In this document: positions 35,482 to 44,867 of the stretch, one piece after another
Layout: each line of letters starts with the position of its first letter
Position numbering within the stretch: position 1 is the stretch's first letter
Source of the DNA: Lederbergia sp. NSJ-179
Lineage (GTDB): Bacteria; Bacillota; Bacilli; Bacillales; Bacillaceae_C
NCBI RefSeq assembly: GCF_022867885.1
Contig: NZ_JALIFP010000008.1
Coordinates: forward strand, 62,001 to 126,000
Direction of reading: 5' to 3'
DNA length: 64,000 bases
Translations under genes and position numbers: made by a program
Notes under the pieces: generated by a model
What the model was told of the DNA's origin: nothing
The model's database searches: none
The model's input: only the letters and a program-made list of their open reading frames with translations

Positions 35482-36672
35482 TTACGAAATACTCCAATTA
35501 AATGGGTTTCTGAATTGTGACCAGTCTTCAGCCATTTCTGACTCACTTAATAGACAACGATCCAAGTCGTTGGTTATCTGCTCAATATCCAAGTCCATCC
35601 CGATGAAAACAAGCTTTGTATGACGATCGCCAAATTCAGGATCCCATAAATCTCTAACTTCCGGATTATTTCTTAATAGTTCCTTTCGCTGTTCTGTTGG
35701 TAGTGAAGCGACCCAATAGGCTAATGGCTCCACATCTACCGAAGGACCAGCTTGTGATAGTAATAATGCTATGTCATTATGCGTCGCACACCACATCACA
35801 CCTTTTAGCCTGACAATCTCTTTCGGTAAATCTCGATACCAGCTCACTAATCGTTCCGTGTGAAAAGGCAGCCTTGATGTATAGACGAACGAGCCTATGC
35901 CATATTCCTCTGTTTCCGGCGTGTGATTTTCTACCCCTGCATTGAGCTCCTTCAACCAGCCTGCCGATTCACTGGCTTTTTCAAAATCAAATAAACGGGT
36001 ATTCAATATTTCTTTTGGTTCTATCTTGCTATGTTGTGTACGGATGATTTTCGCTTCAGGCTGTAGTTTGCGAATGACTTGCTCTAACTTTTGTAAATCT
36101 TCCTCTTTCACTAAATCTGTTTTATTTAAAACAAGTACATTACAGAATTCAATTTGATCTATTAATAAGTCGGCAATATTGCGCGTATCTTCCTCGCCAA
36201 CCGCTTGTTGTCTCTCCAGCAAACTGTCTCCTGAACCAAAATCATGCCAGAAACGATTCGCATCAACCACTGTAACCATCGTATCCAAGCGACAATATTT
36301 TGTTAAATCAATTCCCATCGTTTCATCTATATAAGAGAAAGTTTGTGCGACTGGAACAGGCTCGCTAATCCCTGATGACTCAATCAGAATATAATCGACA
36401 TCCTCTTTTCTCACGAGCCTCTCGATCTCTACCAATAAATCCTCTCGTAATGTACAGCAAATACAGCCATTTGACATTTCTACTAATTTTTCTTCTGTCC
36501 GAGAAAAACCACCTTGCGTTTGAACTAACTCACTATCAATATTGACTTCACTCATGTCATTGACAATGACCGCTACCTTCAATCCATCTCGATTATGTAA
36601 GACATGATTCAATAACGTTGTTTTACCAGCACCTAAATAACCGCTTAATACAGTAACAGGGATCTTTTTCAA
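35482..36672 (-). CDS. zagA: COG0523 zinc-chaperone GTPase (YciC/ZagA-like)
   Basis: 396 residues, the length of Bacillus YciC/ZagA. It has the P-loop GYLGAGKTT (about 11-19), the metal-binding GCICC (about 71-75), SSGISEP, VLNKTDL (guanine specificity) and the C-terminal CobW_C domain (about 270 on). ZagA delivers zinc to client enzymes under zinc starvation and is repressed by Zur. The zinc lipoprotein remnant overlaps its 3' end. A Zur box lies upstream at 36831, beyond a short flavoprotein remnant. Confidence 0.85.
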   Translation of the reverse strand: MKKIPVTVLSGYLGAGKTTLLNHVLHNRDGLKVAVIVNDMSEVNIDSELVQTQGGFSRTEEKLVEMSNGCICCTLREDLLVEIERLVRKEDVDYILIESSGISEPVPVAQTFSYIDETMGIDLTKYCRLDTMVTVVDANRFWHDFGSGDSLLERQQAVGEEDTRNIADLLIDQIEFCNVLVLNKTDLVKEEDLQKLEQVIRKLQPEAKIIRTQHSKIEPKEILNTRLFDFEKASESAGWLKELNAGVENHTPETEEYGIGSFVYTSRLPFHTERLVSWYRDLPKEIVRLKGVMWCATHNDIALLLSQAGPSVDVEPLAYWVASLPTEQRKELLRNNPEVRDLWDPEFGDRHTKLVFIGMDLDIEQITNDLDRCLLSESEMAEDWSQFRNPFNWSIS

Positions 36673-36747
36673 TTTATTATTCCTCCTCTTTCATCATAAA
36701 AAATATGATCCAGCAGCATGAAAATAGGATGTGCAATTCATTTGTTG

Positions 36748-36825
36748 TCATAACGCTGCGACACCAATTCCAGATGAACCAGCTCCTATAATCATGACAT
36801 CATCTATCTTATTCACAATGGTCAT
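36748..36825 (-). pseudogene. N-terminal stub of an FAD/NAD(P)-binding oxidoreductase
   Basis: A 25-codon frame, MTIVNKIDDVMIIGAGSSG and then IGVAAL, has the GxGxxG dinucleotide-binding signature of flavoprotein monooxygenases or reductases and stops after the first alpha helix. It begins 6 bases after a Zur box and precedes zagA. Presumably most of the gene was deleted. Confidence 0.55.
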
Positions 36826-36830
36826 CTCTC

Positions 36831-36851
36831 AAAACGAAATCATTACGATTT
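36831..36851. promoter_or_regulatory. Zur box upstream of zagA
   Basis: The right half ATTACGATTT matches the Bacillus Zur half-site at 10 of 10 positions; the left half AAAACGAAAT matches its inverse at 8 of 10, around one central base. Confidence 0.75.
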
Positions 36852-36865
36852 GAATCACAAAAAAA

Positions 36866-37831
36866 TTAAGCAAGACAATATTGAAAGCCGTTTGCTAGTT
36901 CCTGATAATCCAAATGCTTCCCTATAAATACTATCTCACTTTCACGTTTTTCATTGTCGGTCCAACGAGCGCCCTCTGTACCTGCAAACAACATATGTAC
37001 ACCTTGAAAAACAACCCTTTTCTCAAGTTGCTTTATATGAAGTACACCTTTATAACGATACAAATTTTCTCCTTTAAAGTGGACTAAATAAGCGAACCAT
37101 TTATTTACTTTTTCCAAATCAAGTGGATGCTCTTCTCTATAAACAAAAGATGTTACTTGATCATTATGGTGATGGTGGTGTGTGTCAGTTAACAAACTTG
37201 GGTCTACTTTTAAAACGTTCGTTACATCAAAGGATTTGTTGCCTATCAAATCTAGGATATTTGCATTTGCATAAGTAGTGTAAAGCCGCTTCGCATGTGG
37301 ATTCATTTTTATCAGCTGTTGTTCGAGTGCCTTTTTCTCATCGATTGAAATTAAATCCATCTTATTTAATACCAAAACATCGGCAAAAGCAATTTGTTGC
37401 CCGGGCTCCTCTTCCTTTAAGTGCTGCCATATATGCCTGGCATCCACCATCGCAATTACGCAATCGATTTCAAATGCCTTCCCCATTTTTTCATCCATTA
37501 AAAAGGTTTGAATAACCGGAGCTGGATTTGCCATGCCCGTTGTCTCAATCACAATACGGTCGATTCTTTCTCCTTTTGTGATCAAATTACTTAATATATG
37601 GATTAAATCACCTCGTACATTACAGCAAATACAACCACTATTAATTTCAATGATCTCTTCTCTCGTTGATATCACCAGGTGACTATCAATCGCTGTATCA
37701 CCAAATTCATTAATGATCACTGCAACATTTTGTTCAGGCATGTCCTTTAATAAGTTATTCAGTAATGTTGTTTTACCTGCACCTAAAAACCCAGTTAAAA
37801 TCGTTACCGGAATTGTTTTTTCTGTTGACAT
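36866..37831 (-). CDS. Second COG0523 (CobW-like) GTPase with His cluster
   Basis: 321 residues with P-loop GFLGAGKTT (about 13-21), metal site GCICCNVRGD (about 66-75), ETTGMANPAP, VLNKMDL and a HHHHH cluster (about 215) in TDTHHHHHNDQ before the C-terminal domain. This is the shorter YjiA/YeiR-like branch of the COG0523 zinc metallochaperones and so not a simple copy of the 35482 protein. It lies between rpsN and zagA in what appears to be a zinc-starvation cluster. Confidence 0.85.
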   Translation of the reverse strand: MSTEKTIPVTILTGFLGAGKTTLLNNLLKDMPEQNVAVIINEFGDTAIDSHLVISTREEIIEINSGCICCNVRGDLIHILSNLITKGERIDRIVIETTGMANPAPVIQTFLMDEKMGKAFEIDCVIAMVDARHIWQHLKEEEPGQQIAFADVLVLNKMDLISIDEKKALEQQLIKMNPHAKRLYTTYANANILDLIGNKSFDVTNVLKVDPSLLTDTHHHHHNDQVTSFVYREEHPLDLEKVNKWFAYLVHFKGENLYRYKGVLHIKQLEKRVVFQGVHMLFAGTEGARWTDNEKRESEIVFIGKHLDYQELANGFQYCLA

Positions 37832-37965
37832 TGTGCTTCCCTCCTCTTGTGTTCATTCACATGAAATCTTTTTGATCATCAGAAAACGCTAAAAGTTTTA
37901 TACTTCCTTAGCACACAAACAGGGACAACACGTTAAGATGCCCCTCCTACATATTTTAGTTCTTC

Positions 37966-37982
37966 TAAACGATAATCGTTTA
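37966..37982. promoter_or_regulatory. 17-bp palindrome between rpsN and the second GTPase
   Basis: TAAACGATAATCGTTTA is a perfect inverted repeat around one central base, just past the rpsN stop. It could be an operator or a short hairpin; it does not match the Zur consensus well. Confidence 0.35.
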
Positions 37983-37990
37983 ATCAGCCA

Positions 37991-38260
37991 TTACCAGCTG
38001 GCTTTTTTCACGCCTGGTATTTGTCCCTTATGAGCATATTCTCTAAAGGCAATCCGTGACATGTTGAATTTTCGCATGTAGCCACGTGGTCTGCCTGTAA
38101 TCTCGCAGCGATTTTTCAAGCGAGTTGGCGAAGAGTCTCGTGGCAATTTACGAAGTGCTTCATAATCTCCTTTGGCCTTAAGCTCTTTTCTTAAAGCAGC
38201 ATATTGTTCAACAATTTGCTGGCGTTTTTTCTCTTTTGCAATTTTAGACTTTTTAGCCAT
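37991..38260 (-). CDS. rpsN: Ribosomal protein S14, zinc-independent paralogue
   Basis: 89 residues from [20 protein letters not shown] to [11 protein letters not shown]. The S14 core [20 protein letters not shown] is present, but the CxxC-x-CxxC zinc motif of the 61-residue form is absent; this is the longer C-minus type (YhzA in B. subtilis). Such copies replace the zinc-binding S14 when zinc is scarce. The start at 38260 has AAAAGGAG correctly placed; the 30 bases upstream are in frame but lack a binding site. A perfect Zur box sits 54 bases upstream. Confidence 0.93.
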   Translation of the reverse strand: MAKKSKIAKEKKRQQIVEQYAALRKELKAKGDYEALRKLPRDSSPTRLKNRCEITGRPRGYMRKFNMSRIAFREYAHKGQIPGVKKASW

Positions 38261-38313
38261 TTGATCTACTCCTTTTGAGAATAATAACATCTTCTATATC
38301 AATAGATGATTAT

Positions 38314-38334
38314 AAATCGTAATCATTACGATTT
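38314..38334. promoter_or_regulatory. Perfect Zur box upstream of rpsN
   Basis: Two AAATCGTAAT half-sites form a perfect inverted repeat around a single central C at 38324, matching the Bacillus Zur consensus at every position. Confidence 0.9.
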
Positions 38335-38335
38335 A

Positions 38336-38795
38336 TGTAGCATTATAATACATCATTTTATTTAGAATGTAAATAGGAAAGATTATGATTTTTGCGTGGC
38401 ACCAATTTTTCACCTTAACTTTTTCTATAAAATAAGAGAGTTGGGCGTGACAAACATGAAACTACTAGTCAGATTCCCCTCACTAAAAACATTAACCTTA
38501 ACGCAAATGCAATTCTAAATTTTTTATCATAAATTAGTATAATCAAGATTTTAATTAATAGAATAACTATAGTAATGATTCCGATTGGATTTTCCATCTT
38601 GTATTTCCTTGCTTAACAAATAGTGTATAGATATCTTATTGTCGTTTCTAACAAGAGTAGCGCAAGGCCGCCTATCGACGACAAGCAAATGTTCCGAGAC
38701 AAGATCAGCAAGCCTAGAGAAGGGCAACATTACTTATCCTTCATCAAGGGCATTAATATAGATTACGATTCAAAATAAAGGGGAGGTATTTTAGA
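38336..38795. other. Intergenic stretch between rpsN and the permease gene
   Basis: About 460 bases without a convincing gene. A GC-richer block (38655-38735, GTAGCGCAAGGCCGCC) looks like a worn intergenic repeat. ATTACGATTC at 38764-38773 resembles one Zur half-site just ahead of the permease gene, but its partner half is poor. Confidence 0.4.
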
Positions 38796-39806
38796 ATGAA
38801 CAGACTTTACTCATATTCACTTGATGTTACAGGAATGTTTGTCATCATGATTGTATTTTTCTTCATTTCAACTAGTCAATTAATTGGAAAAACATTTTCA
38901 ATGCATATACCCAATTCCTTGCAACAATTGAATACCATTTTTCTCAGTATTTTAATAGAAGCGATTCCCTTTGTGTTGATTGGCGTTCTAATTGCGGGTT
39001 TTGTTCAAATTTTTGTTACGGAAGAATTTATTAGGAAATGGATTCCAAAGAACAGATATATGGCGGTGTTAATGAGTTGTGTTATTGGTGGTTTATTTCC
39101 TGCTTGTGAGTGCGGTATTGTGCCAATCGTACGCCGTTTAGCTTCAAAGGGGGTGCCAATTCATGCGGCAGTGGGATTCCTTTTGACAGGGCCATTAATT
39201 AATCCTATTGTTATTTTTTCAACGTATATGGCATTTGGAAATGATTTAAGGATGGCAATATTACGAATGGGAGTGGGTTTTATTGCAGCACTATTTATCT
39301 CACTCGCTATTAGCTATCTTTATAAATCCAACCAATTAAAAGATACAGCATTGAATCACACACCTCCAATAAGTAAGGCGGCCCGTAAAAAGTCTTTTTA
39401 TCAAAAACTTGGAGAAATGATGAATCATTCGATTGATGAGTTTTTCGATATGGGAAAATACCTATTTATTGGAGCCTTTATCGCAGCTTTTGTTCAGACA
39501 AATGTGGCAACATCATCTTTATTCGTGTTTGGTGATGGTGTGATTGGATCTACTATTATGATGATGATCTTAGCTTTCCTCTTATCCCTATGTTCGGAAG
39601 CAGACGCTTTTATTGGTGCTTCGTTTAGTCACTTTTTTCCCTCAGCTTCCGTATTAGCCTTTCTAGTATATGGGCCAATGTTGGATTTAAAAAATGCGAT
39701 TATGTTGTGGGGAGCATTTAGAGCGAGGTTTGTGCTTGTTCTATCAGTAATCATAACCTTAGTAGTATTTTTATGTATTCGTATAATCAGTTTATTAGGG
39801 TGGTGA
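38796..39806 (+). CDS. UPF0718/YraQ-YcgR-type permease
   Basis: 336 residues with eight or so membrane spans and the family motif FPACECGIVPIVRRLASKGVP, then FLLTGPLINP and the second-half CSEADAFIGASF. Members are transport-like proteins of uncertain substrate, often paired with a TIGR03943 protein, as here (6-base gap). A GGGGAGG site precedes the ATG. Proximity to Zur-controlled genes suggests a metal-related role, but the operon's own Zur site is uncertain. Confidence 0.8.
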   Translation: MNRLYSYSLDVTGMFVIMIVFFFISTSQLIGKTFSMHIPNSLQQLNTIFLSILIEAIPFVLIGVLIAGFVQIFVTEEFIRKWIPKNRYMAVLMSCVIGGLFPACECGIVPIVRRLASKGVPIHAAVGFLLTGPLINPIVIFSTYMAFGNDLRMAILRMGVGFIAALFISLAISYLYKSNQLKDTALNHTPPISKAARKKSFYQKLGEMMNHSIDEFFDMGKYLFIGAFIAAFVQTNVATSSLFVFGDGVIGSTIMMMILAFLLSLCSEADAFIGASFSHFFPSASVLAFLVYGPMLDLKNAIMLWGAFRARFVLVLSVIITLVVFLCIRIISLLGW

Positions 39807-39812
39807 GAAAGG

Positions 39813-40733
39813 ATGCGCATTAATATCAGACAGCTTTTACGGTCAATCATTTTAGCGGGATTTACAGCATTTTTTATTAAATTGCATTATACAGGTGAAA
39901 TAGCCAATTATGTTAATCCAAAGTATGACATTATAAGCCAAATCGCTTTAGGAATATTTGCCTTTTTATCCGTCATCCAGCTGTTTAGGGTGTGGGAAGT
40001 TACTTATAAGAATCATACTTCTTGTTCGGATTGTGGTCATCACCATCATGAATCCAGTTCTCTTATGAAAAGGTTTATCGGATACGCCATTATCATCACA
40101 CCCTTACTTACCGGATTTATGTTGTCACCAACAACGTTAGACTCCTCTATAGCCGCAAAAAAAGGTACCATACTGCCACGAGCTAGTCAAAGTGAAAATA
40201 CTAATGTGGGCGCATCCAATAAAATTGATTCAATAGTAGGGAAGAAGCCTTCTTCTAATATAGATAACCCGCAGTTGGAGCACAAGACACCTGTAACGAA
40301 TAATAATTATTTTTCCGAAAAGGAGTATGATCAGGCTATGGAAGGCCTGTATAAATCAGAAGTTATCCATATGAAAGAGACTATATATGCAGCCTACTAT
40401 GACGAAATTACCGCAAATCCAAAAGGATTCATAGGAAAGAAAATTATAGCAAAAGGATTTGTATATAAAGAAGATGGTTTAGAATCAAACCAGTTGGTTC
40501 TTTCAAGATTTTATATGGTTCACTGTGTCGCGGATGCAAGTATAGTAGGTTTTTTAAGTGAATTTGACGAAGCAAGCACGTTTCAGGAGGACACTTGGCT
40601 TGAAATAGAAGGTACTCTAAATGTCACGACATATAATGGATTTGAAATGCCCGTGATAAAGGTAGAAAAGTGGACAATATTGGAAGGACCAAGCGCTCCC
40701 TATATATATCCACCATTAATCAAGGTAGCATAA
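39813..40733 (+). CDS. TIGR03943 (YcgQ-like) membrane protein
   Basis: 306 residues: two membrane spans near the N terminus, a metal-ligand-rich segment CSDCGHHHHESSS (about 71-83), a third span, a long Ser/Asn-rich linker, and a C-terminal domain (about 185 on) with ITANPKGFIGKKIIAKGFVY and VVHC-type LSRFYMVHCVADASIVGFLS. This is the standard partner of the UPF0718 permease and appears in many genomes next to COG0523 proteins. Function unproven; the His cluster argues for metal binding. Confidence 0.8.
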   Translation: MRINIRQLLRSIILAGFTAFFIKLHYTGEIANYVNPKYDIISQIALGIFAFLSVIQLFRVWEVTYKNHTSCSDCGHHHHESSSLMKRFIGYAIIITPLLTGFMLSPTTLDSSIAAKKGTILPRASQSENTNVGASNKIDSIVGKKPSSNIDNPQLEHKTPVTNNNYFSEKEYDQAMEGLYKSEVIHMKETIYAAYYDEITANPKGFIGKKIIAKGFVYKEDGLESNQLVLSRFYMVHCVADASIVGFLSEFDEASTFQEDTWLEIEGTLNVTTYNGFEMPVIKVEKWTILEGPSAPYIYPPLIKVA

Positions 40734-40973
40734 GTAGTATATACGTTTATTTATACAATTACATCACGATTTGCCCAACACTGGAAAGCAGATTATGAAG
40801 AATTAAAATAGTTCACTTGCTTCCAATCGCCATACGAGTAGTACAGAACACATCCAAAAGATAAATTGGGAGCCAACTGCCTTCCATGCTGAACTATACG
40901 GGTCATTTGAACTAGCTTATATTTTTTGACTGCGATCCGCCTAACCTTTTTTTCAAACTGTTTTTATGTTCTC

Positions 40974-42404
40974 CTAGTTTTTCTCGTCATTGGTTATTCG
41001 TTCAGGATCTGGCTGTGGTTTTTTAATAAAGAATGCGAACACGAAGCCAACAATGGCAAATACTTCTGCAACAACAAATGACATATTCACACCGTGAATC
41101 GCGCCATTAAGCCCTTCATCAGGACGGGCAGCCGTAGTCATGACGGTAACAAGTAACGCCGTTCCAACTGCACCTGCAATCTGGCGCATCGTATTGTTCA
41201 TCGCAGTACCATGCGGAATTAATCGCGGTGGAAGCTGATTCAATCCTGCTGTTGTAACAGGCATCATGACCATCGCAATTCCCGCCATTCGACACGCATT
41301 GATAATGGCCAGATAAGCGAACGAAGTCTGGTCATTAAACATCGTAAACATAAAAGTGGTAATGATTAGGATCGCTAGTCCCGTAATGGCTAGATATCTT
41401 GCTCCGAATTTATCAAACAATCTTCCCGTTATCGGATTGGCGATTCCCATAATGATTGCCCCAGGGAGAAGCATTAAACCGGAATGAAGTGCATTAAAAC
41501 CAAGCATATCCTGCATGAAAAGTGGAAGAACAACAGCTGCGCCGATCATGGAAAGAAATGTCACCATCCCAAGTACGGTGGTGAGCGCAAACGTTTTATT
41601 TTTAAAAACTCGGAATTCCAACATTGGCTGCTCTAGCTTTAATTGTCTAAGGATAAACCATACTAAGGCAATGGCTCCAATAATCATAGAAATAATAACA
41701 TGCATACTTGCCCATCCTTCACTGCCCGCAGAGCTAAATCCGTATAATAAACCACCGAAACCAAGAGTGGATAATACAATGGAACTTAGATCAACCTTAG
41801 GAAAAGTTTGTTTGGTCACATTTTTTAGTACCATAAAGGCAATCAGAATATCCACTAAAGCAATCGGAAGAACAACATAGAATAAGCTCTCCCATGGGTA
41901 TTGTTCTACTAACCACCCTGATAATGTTGGACCAATAGCTGGGGCAAAGGCGATCACCATGCCAAACATTCCCATAGCGGTACCGCGCTTTTCTACAGGA
42001 AAAATCATAAACAGGATCGTTTGCATTAAAGGCATAATGATTCCCGCACCTGATGCTTGTAAGATTCTACCTGTTAACAAAATGGGGAAATTGGTTGCCA
42101 GCGCACACAAGGCTGTCCCTAATGCAAATAAACCCATGGCAGTAAGAAACAGTTTTCGTGTCGTAAATCGTCCAATTAAAAAAGCTGTGATCGGAATCAT
42201 GATGCCGTTCACCAACATGAACGCAGACTGCAGCCATTGAACCGTACTATACTCAATCTGCAAATCCTTCATAATATGCGGCAGAGCTGTCGCGAGTAAT
42301 GTCTGATTTAGGATGGCAACGAATGCACCGGAAATGAGTACAATCATAATGGGTGCTTTTTTCACCTGTGTCGGCGATTGGTAGGAAGTTTGACCAGTTG
42401 TCAT
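40974..42404 (-). CDS. DHA2-family MFS multidrug efflux transporter (EmrB/LmrB-like)
   Basis: 476 residues with 14 membrane segments. The first helix ILNQTLLATALPHIM and then FMLVNGIMIPITAFLIGRF (motif A region), GRILQASGAGIIMPL (motif B) and GPTLSGWLVE (motif C, antiporter signature) identify a proton-driven drug exporter of the DHA2 group. It stands alone with no adjacent regulator. The substrate is unknown. Short plus-strand text before it (TSRFAQHWKADYEELK and a stop at about 40757-40810) may be the tail of a lost gene. Confidence 0.88.
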   Translation of the reverse strand: MTTGQTSYQSPTQVKKAPIMIVLISGAFVAILNQTLLATALPHIMKDLQIEYSTVQWLQSAFMLVNGIMIPITAFLIGRFTTRKLFLTAMGLFALGTALCALATNFPILLTGRILQASGAGIIMPLMQTILFMIFPVEKRGTAMGMFGMVIAFAPAIGPTLSGWLVEQYPWESLFYVVLPIALVDILIAFMVLKNVTKQTFPKVDLSSIVLSTLGFGGLLYGFSSAGSEGWASMHVIISMIIGAIALVWFILRQLKLEQPMLEFRVFKNKTFALTTVLGMVTFLSMIGAAVVLPLFMQDMLGFNALHSGLMLLPGAIIMGIANPITGRLFDKFGARYLAITGLAILIITTFMFTMFNDQTSFAYLAIINACRMAGIAMVMMPVTTAGLNQLPPRLIPHGTAMNNTMRQIAGAVGTALLVTVMTTAARPDEGLNGAIHGVNMSFVVAEVFAIVGFVFAFFIKKPQPDPERITNDEKN

Positions 42405-42419
42405 AATTTTCCCTCTTTC

Positions 42420-42990
42420 TTTAAAAATAATCCAAGAGTTACACCATAATATTTCGTGTCTCTAAAAAGATCTGTATTCTGTTATTTTAACAGAGATCTC
42501 TTCTCCTGACATCTCTTCATTTGGTTATTGTCCATTGTTTTGGTGTGTTTTGTTGGACTAAGCATTAAAATCGCTGGAATCGGAAAAGTATTATTTTTGA
42601 ATCGAGGTCTGAATCAGAAATAATTATTTTTGTTAGATAAACCCAACTTCAGCTTCGCAATCGATTTCACATGCATTTATATTTCCGAATAGCAGTAGCA
42701 TTAAAAAAATCGGCATTGAACCGATTTTTAGAATATCAAATGAAGCCAATATAGAATAATCATGAAGATGTCAAAAAACAGGGTATTTACATCTTGTAGG
42801 ATCTACAAAAAATGAAATTTTATGCACAAAATATACACTGCCTTTTTAACAACTTGAATTTAGGTACAAGAAGACCTGAATATCGAAAAGGCTTATTTTC
42901 AATAAATAGATTGTTAGTTTTAAAATATTCGTTCCTTTCGGGTAACTTTCCTTTAATACATCAATTGCATTGATGCTTGCAACAATGGTT
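42420..42990. other. Intergenic stretch upstream of the DHA2 pump
   Basis: About 570 AT-rich bases. It must hold the pump's promoter (minus strand). I see no gene, RNA or strong repeat. Confidence 0.35.
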
Positions 42991-42997
42991 GGTTAGA

Positions 42998-43290
42998 GCT
43001 GATTCACAAGGTTGCGTTTTTAATATCCTAGAGCTCCATGACCCCAGCCGCAAGGACAATTACCTCAAGGCAATAGGCTTATTTGCAGAGAAACATTGGG
43101 ATAAATTTGGCAGGATTCAGCCTATCCGACTAAAAAAAAAGGTGTAGACGATCGTGAACATTTCTATCGGCTGGCCATGGAAAAAACAACGGTTAGAATG
43201 AGGCTCGCGGTATTACATCGGACGAGGGACTTGATAAAATATTCGATAGAGATGCTGTGCGAGAAGACTAAATTCTATATCTATCCTGTC
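42998..43290 (+). pseudogene. Unidentified coding remnant with one frameshift
   Basis: The plus strand reads ADSQGCVFNILELHDPSRKD and then GLFAEKHWDKFGRIQPIRLK; at an A9 tract near 43132-43140 the frame changes and continues VDDREHFYRLAMEKTTVRMR and RDLIKYSIEMLCEKTK. Coding-like composition on both sides of the slip points to a recently inactivated gene. The family is not recognised. Confidence 0.45.
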
Positions 43291-43380
43291 TCCTCAACCC
43301 CAGGCAAAAATCTAACCTGTCAACTCAACCCTATCACTTTCAGGGTAGTTGATATGTTACCTTGAACAATAAAAAAATAA

Positions 43381-43447
43381 GGGTTTCCCAACATTGGCAC
43401 CTCCGGCACATTAGCCGTGAGAAAACCTCAATGTCGGGAAACCCTTT
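43381..43447. terminator. Long hairpin terminator
   Basis: GGGTTTCCCAACATTG pairs with CAATGTCGGGAAACCC around a loop of about 34 bases that itself contains a GGCACATTAGCC element. The minus strand ends in AAATAAAT, the plus strand in TTTATTTA. It should end the rlmCD transcript. Confidence 0.6.
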
Positions 43448-43469
43448 ATTTATGAGCTTTCTCGCCCTC

Positions 43470-44849
43470 CTAATTATCCACTCGTGACATCAATGCTACA
43501 CACTCGACATGCGCCGTCATCGGAAACATATCGACAGGCTGGACTTCTAAAGTCTTATAGCCTCCATCCTCTAGTAGGCGTAAATCACGGGCAAGGGTGG
43601 CTGGGTTGCAGGAAACGTACACCACTTTTTTCGGTTTCATTTGTATGATTGTGTCCAAAAGAGCTTGGTCACAGCCTTTCCGGGGTGGGTCTACGACAAG
43701 TACATCCGCTTCGATCCCTTGCTTGTACCAGTTTGGGATAATCACTTCTGCTTCCCCCACTGCAAATTCCACGTTTTCCAATCCATTTAGTTCAGCATTT
43801 CTCTCAGCATCATCAATCGCTTCGGGAACAATTTCGACTCCGTATACTTTTTTCGCCTTTTGCGCGAGAAAGAGCGAGATTGTGCCAATTCCACAGTATG
43901 CGTCAATCACGGTTTCCGCACCGTTCAGATCTGCGTATTCCAGTGCCTTCTCATATAAAACCTTTGTTTGCTCTGGATTGACTTGATAGAACGAGCGCGC
44001 AGAAATCGCGAATTGAATGTCGCCAATATAATCAGTAATCGTTTCACTACCCCAAAGCACCTTTGTCTCGTTTCCAAAAATCACGTTCGTCCGTTTAGAA
44101 TTGACGTTCTGTACAATCGATTTGAGATTAGGTATGACCTCTACCAATTCTGCGACAATCTTTTTCCTATTTGGCAGTTCCGATGTCCTTGTAATGAACA
44201 CGATCATCGTTTCACCGGTTACTTTTCCGTAGCGTGCCATCACATGTCGCAGCAACCCTTTATGCGTTTTTTCATCATACGGTTTGATCCCGTATTTTCC
44301 ACAAATCTCTTTCACCTTTTTTAATACATGGTCATTTTCCTCCACCTGAATCAGACATTCTTTCATATCGATAATGTCATGCGTTCGTTGTCGGTAAAAA
44401 CCACCGATTAATCCGCCTTCCCTTTCCCCTATAGGAACTTGCGATTTATTTCGATATCGCCATGGTTGGGCCATTCCCAAAACAGGATGTATGGTGACAT
44501 CTTCTATTTTTCCAATCCGTTGTACACAATCACGAACTTGTTTTTCCTTGGCCATTAATTGTCCTTCATAGCTTAAATGCTGGAGTTGACAGCCTCCACA
44601 TTCCTCATAAATCGGGCATTCAGGAATGACCCGATATCGACTTTTTTCATAGATTTCCATGATTTTCCCAAACCCATAGCCTTTATTTAGTTTGGTTACC
44701 TTCACTCTCGCTTTTTCACCTGGTAGTCCATTGGCAATAAAAAGCGGATAACCTTCCACTTTGGCTACACCATTTCCATCATGCGTTAAATCCTCAAAAG
44801 TGACATCGATGATTTGATTTTTTTGAACTGGTCGTTGTGCTTTCCCCAT
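43470..44849 (-). CDS. rlmCD: 23S rRNA (uracil-5-)-methyltransferase RlmCD-like
   Basis: The start at 44849 gives [20 protein letters not shown], with AAAAGGA nine bases upstream; a GTG start at 44867 adds six residues. 459 residues: TRAM RNA-binding domain (about 10-70), iron-sulfur cysteines [15 protein letters not shown] (about 78-92), the SAM-binding [25 protein letters not shown], and the catalytic Cys in [13 protein letters not shown]. The family makes m5U in 23S rRNA; in Bacillus one enzyme modifies both U747 and U1939. A distantly related paralogue could act on tRNA, but the iron-sulfur motif favours RlmCD. Confidence 0.88.
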   Translation of the reverse strand: MGKAQRPVQKNQIIDVTFEDLTHDGNGVAKVEGYPLFIANGLPGEKARVKVTKLNKGYGFGKIMEIYEKSRYRVIPECPIYEECGGCQLQHLSYEGQLMAKEKQVRDCVQRIGKIEDVTIHPVLGMAQPWRYRNKSQVPIGEREGGLIGGFYRQRTHDIIDMKECLIQVEENDHVLKKVKEICGKYGIKPYDEKTHKGLLRHVMARYGKVTGETMIVFITRTSELPNRKKIVAELVEVIPNLKSIVQNVNSKRTNVIFGNETKVLWGSETITDYIGDIQFAISARSFYQVNPEQTKVLYEKALEYADLNGAETVIDAYCGIGTISLFLAQKAKKVYGVEIVPEAIDDAERNAELNGLENVEFAVGEAEVIIPNWYKQGIEADVLVVDPPRKGCDQALLDTIIQMKPKKVVYVSCNPATLARDLRLLEDGGYKTLEVQPVDMFPMTAHVECVALMSRVDN

Positions 44850-44867
44850 TGTTGTCGTCCTTTTCAC

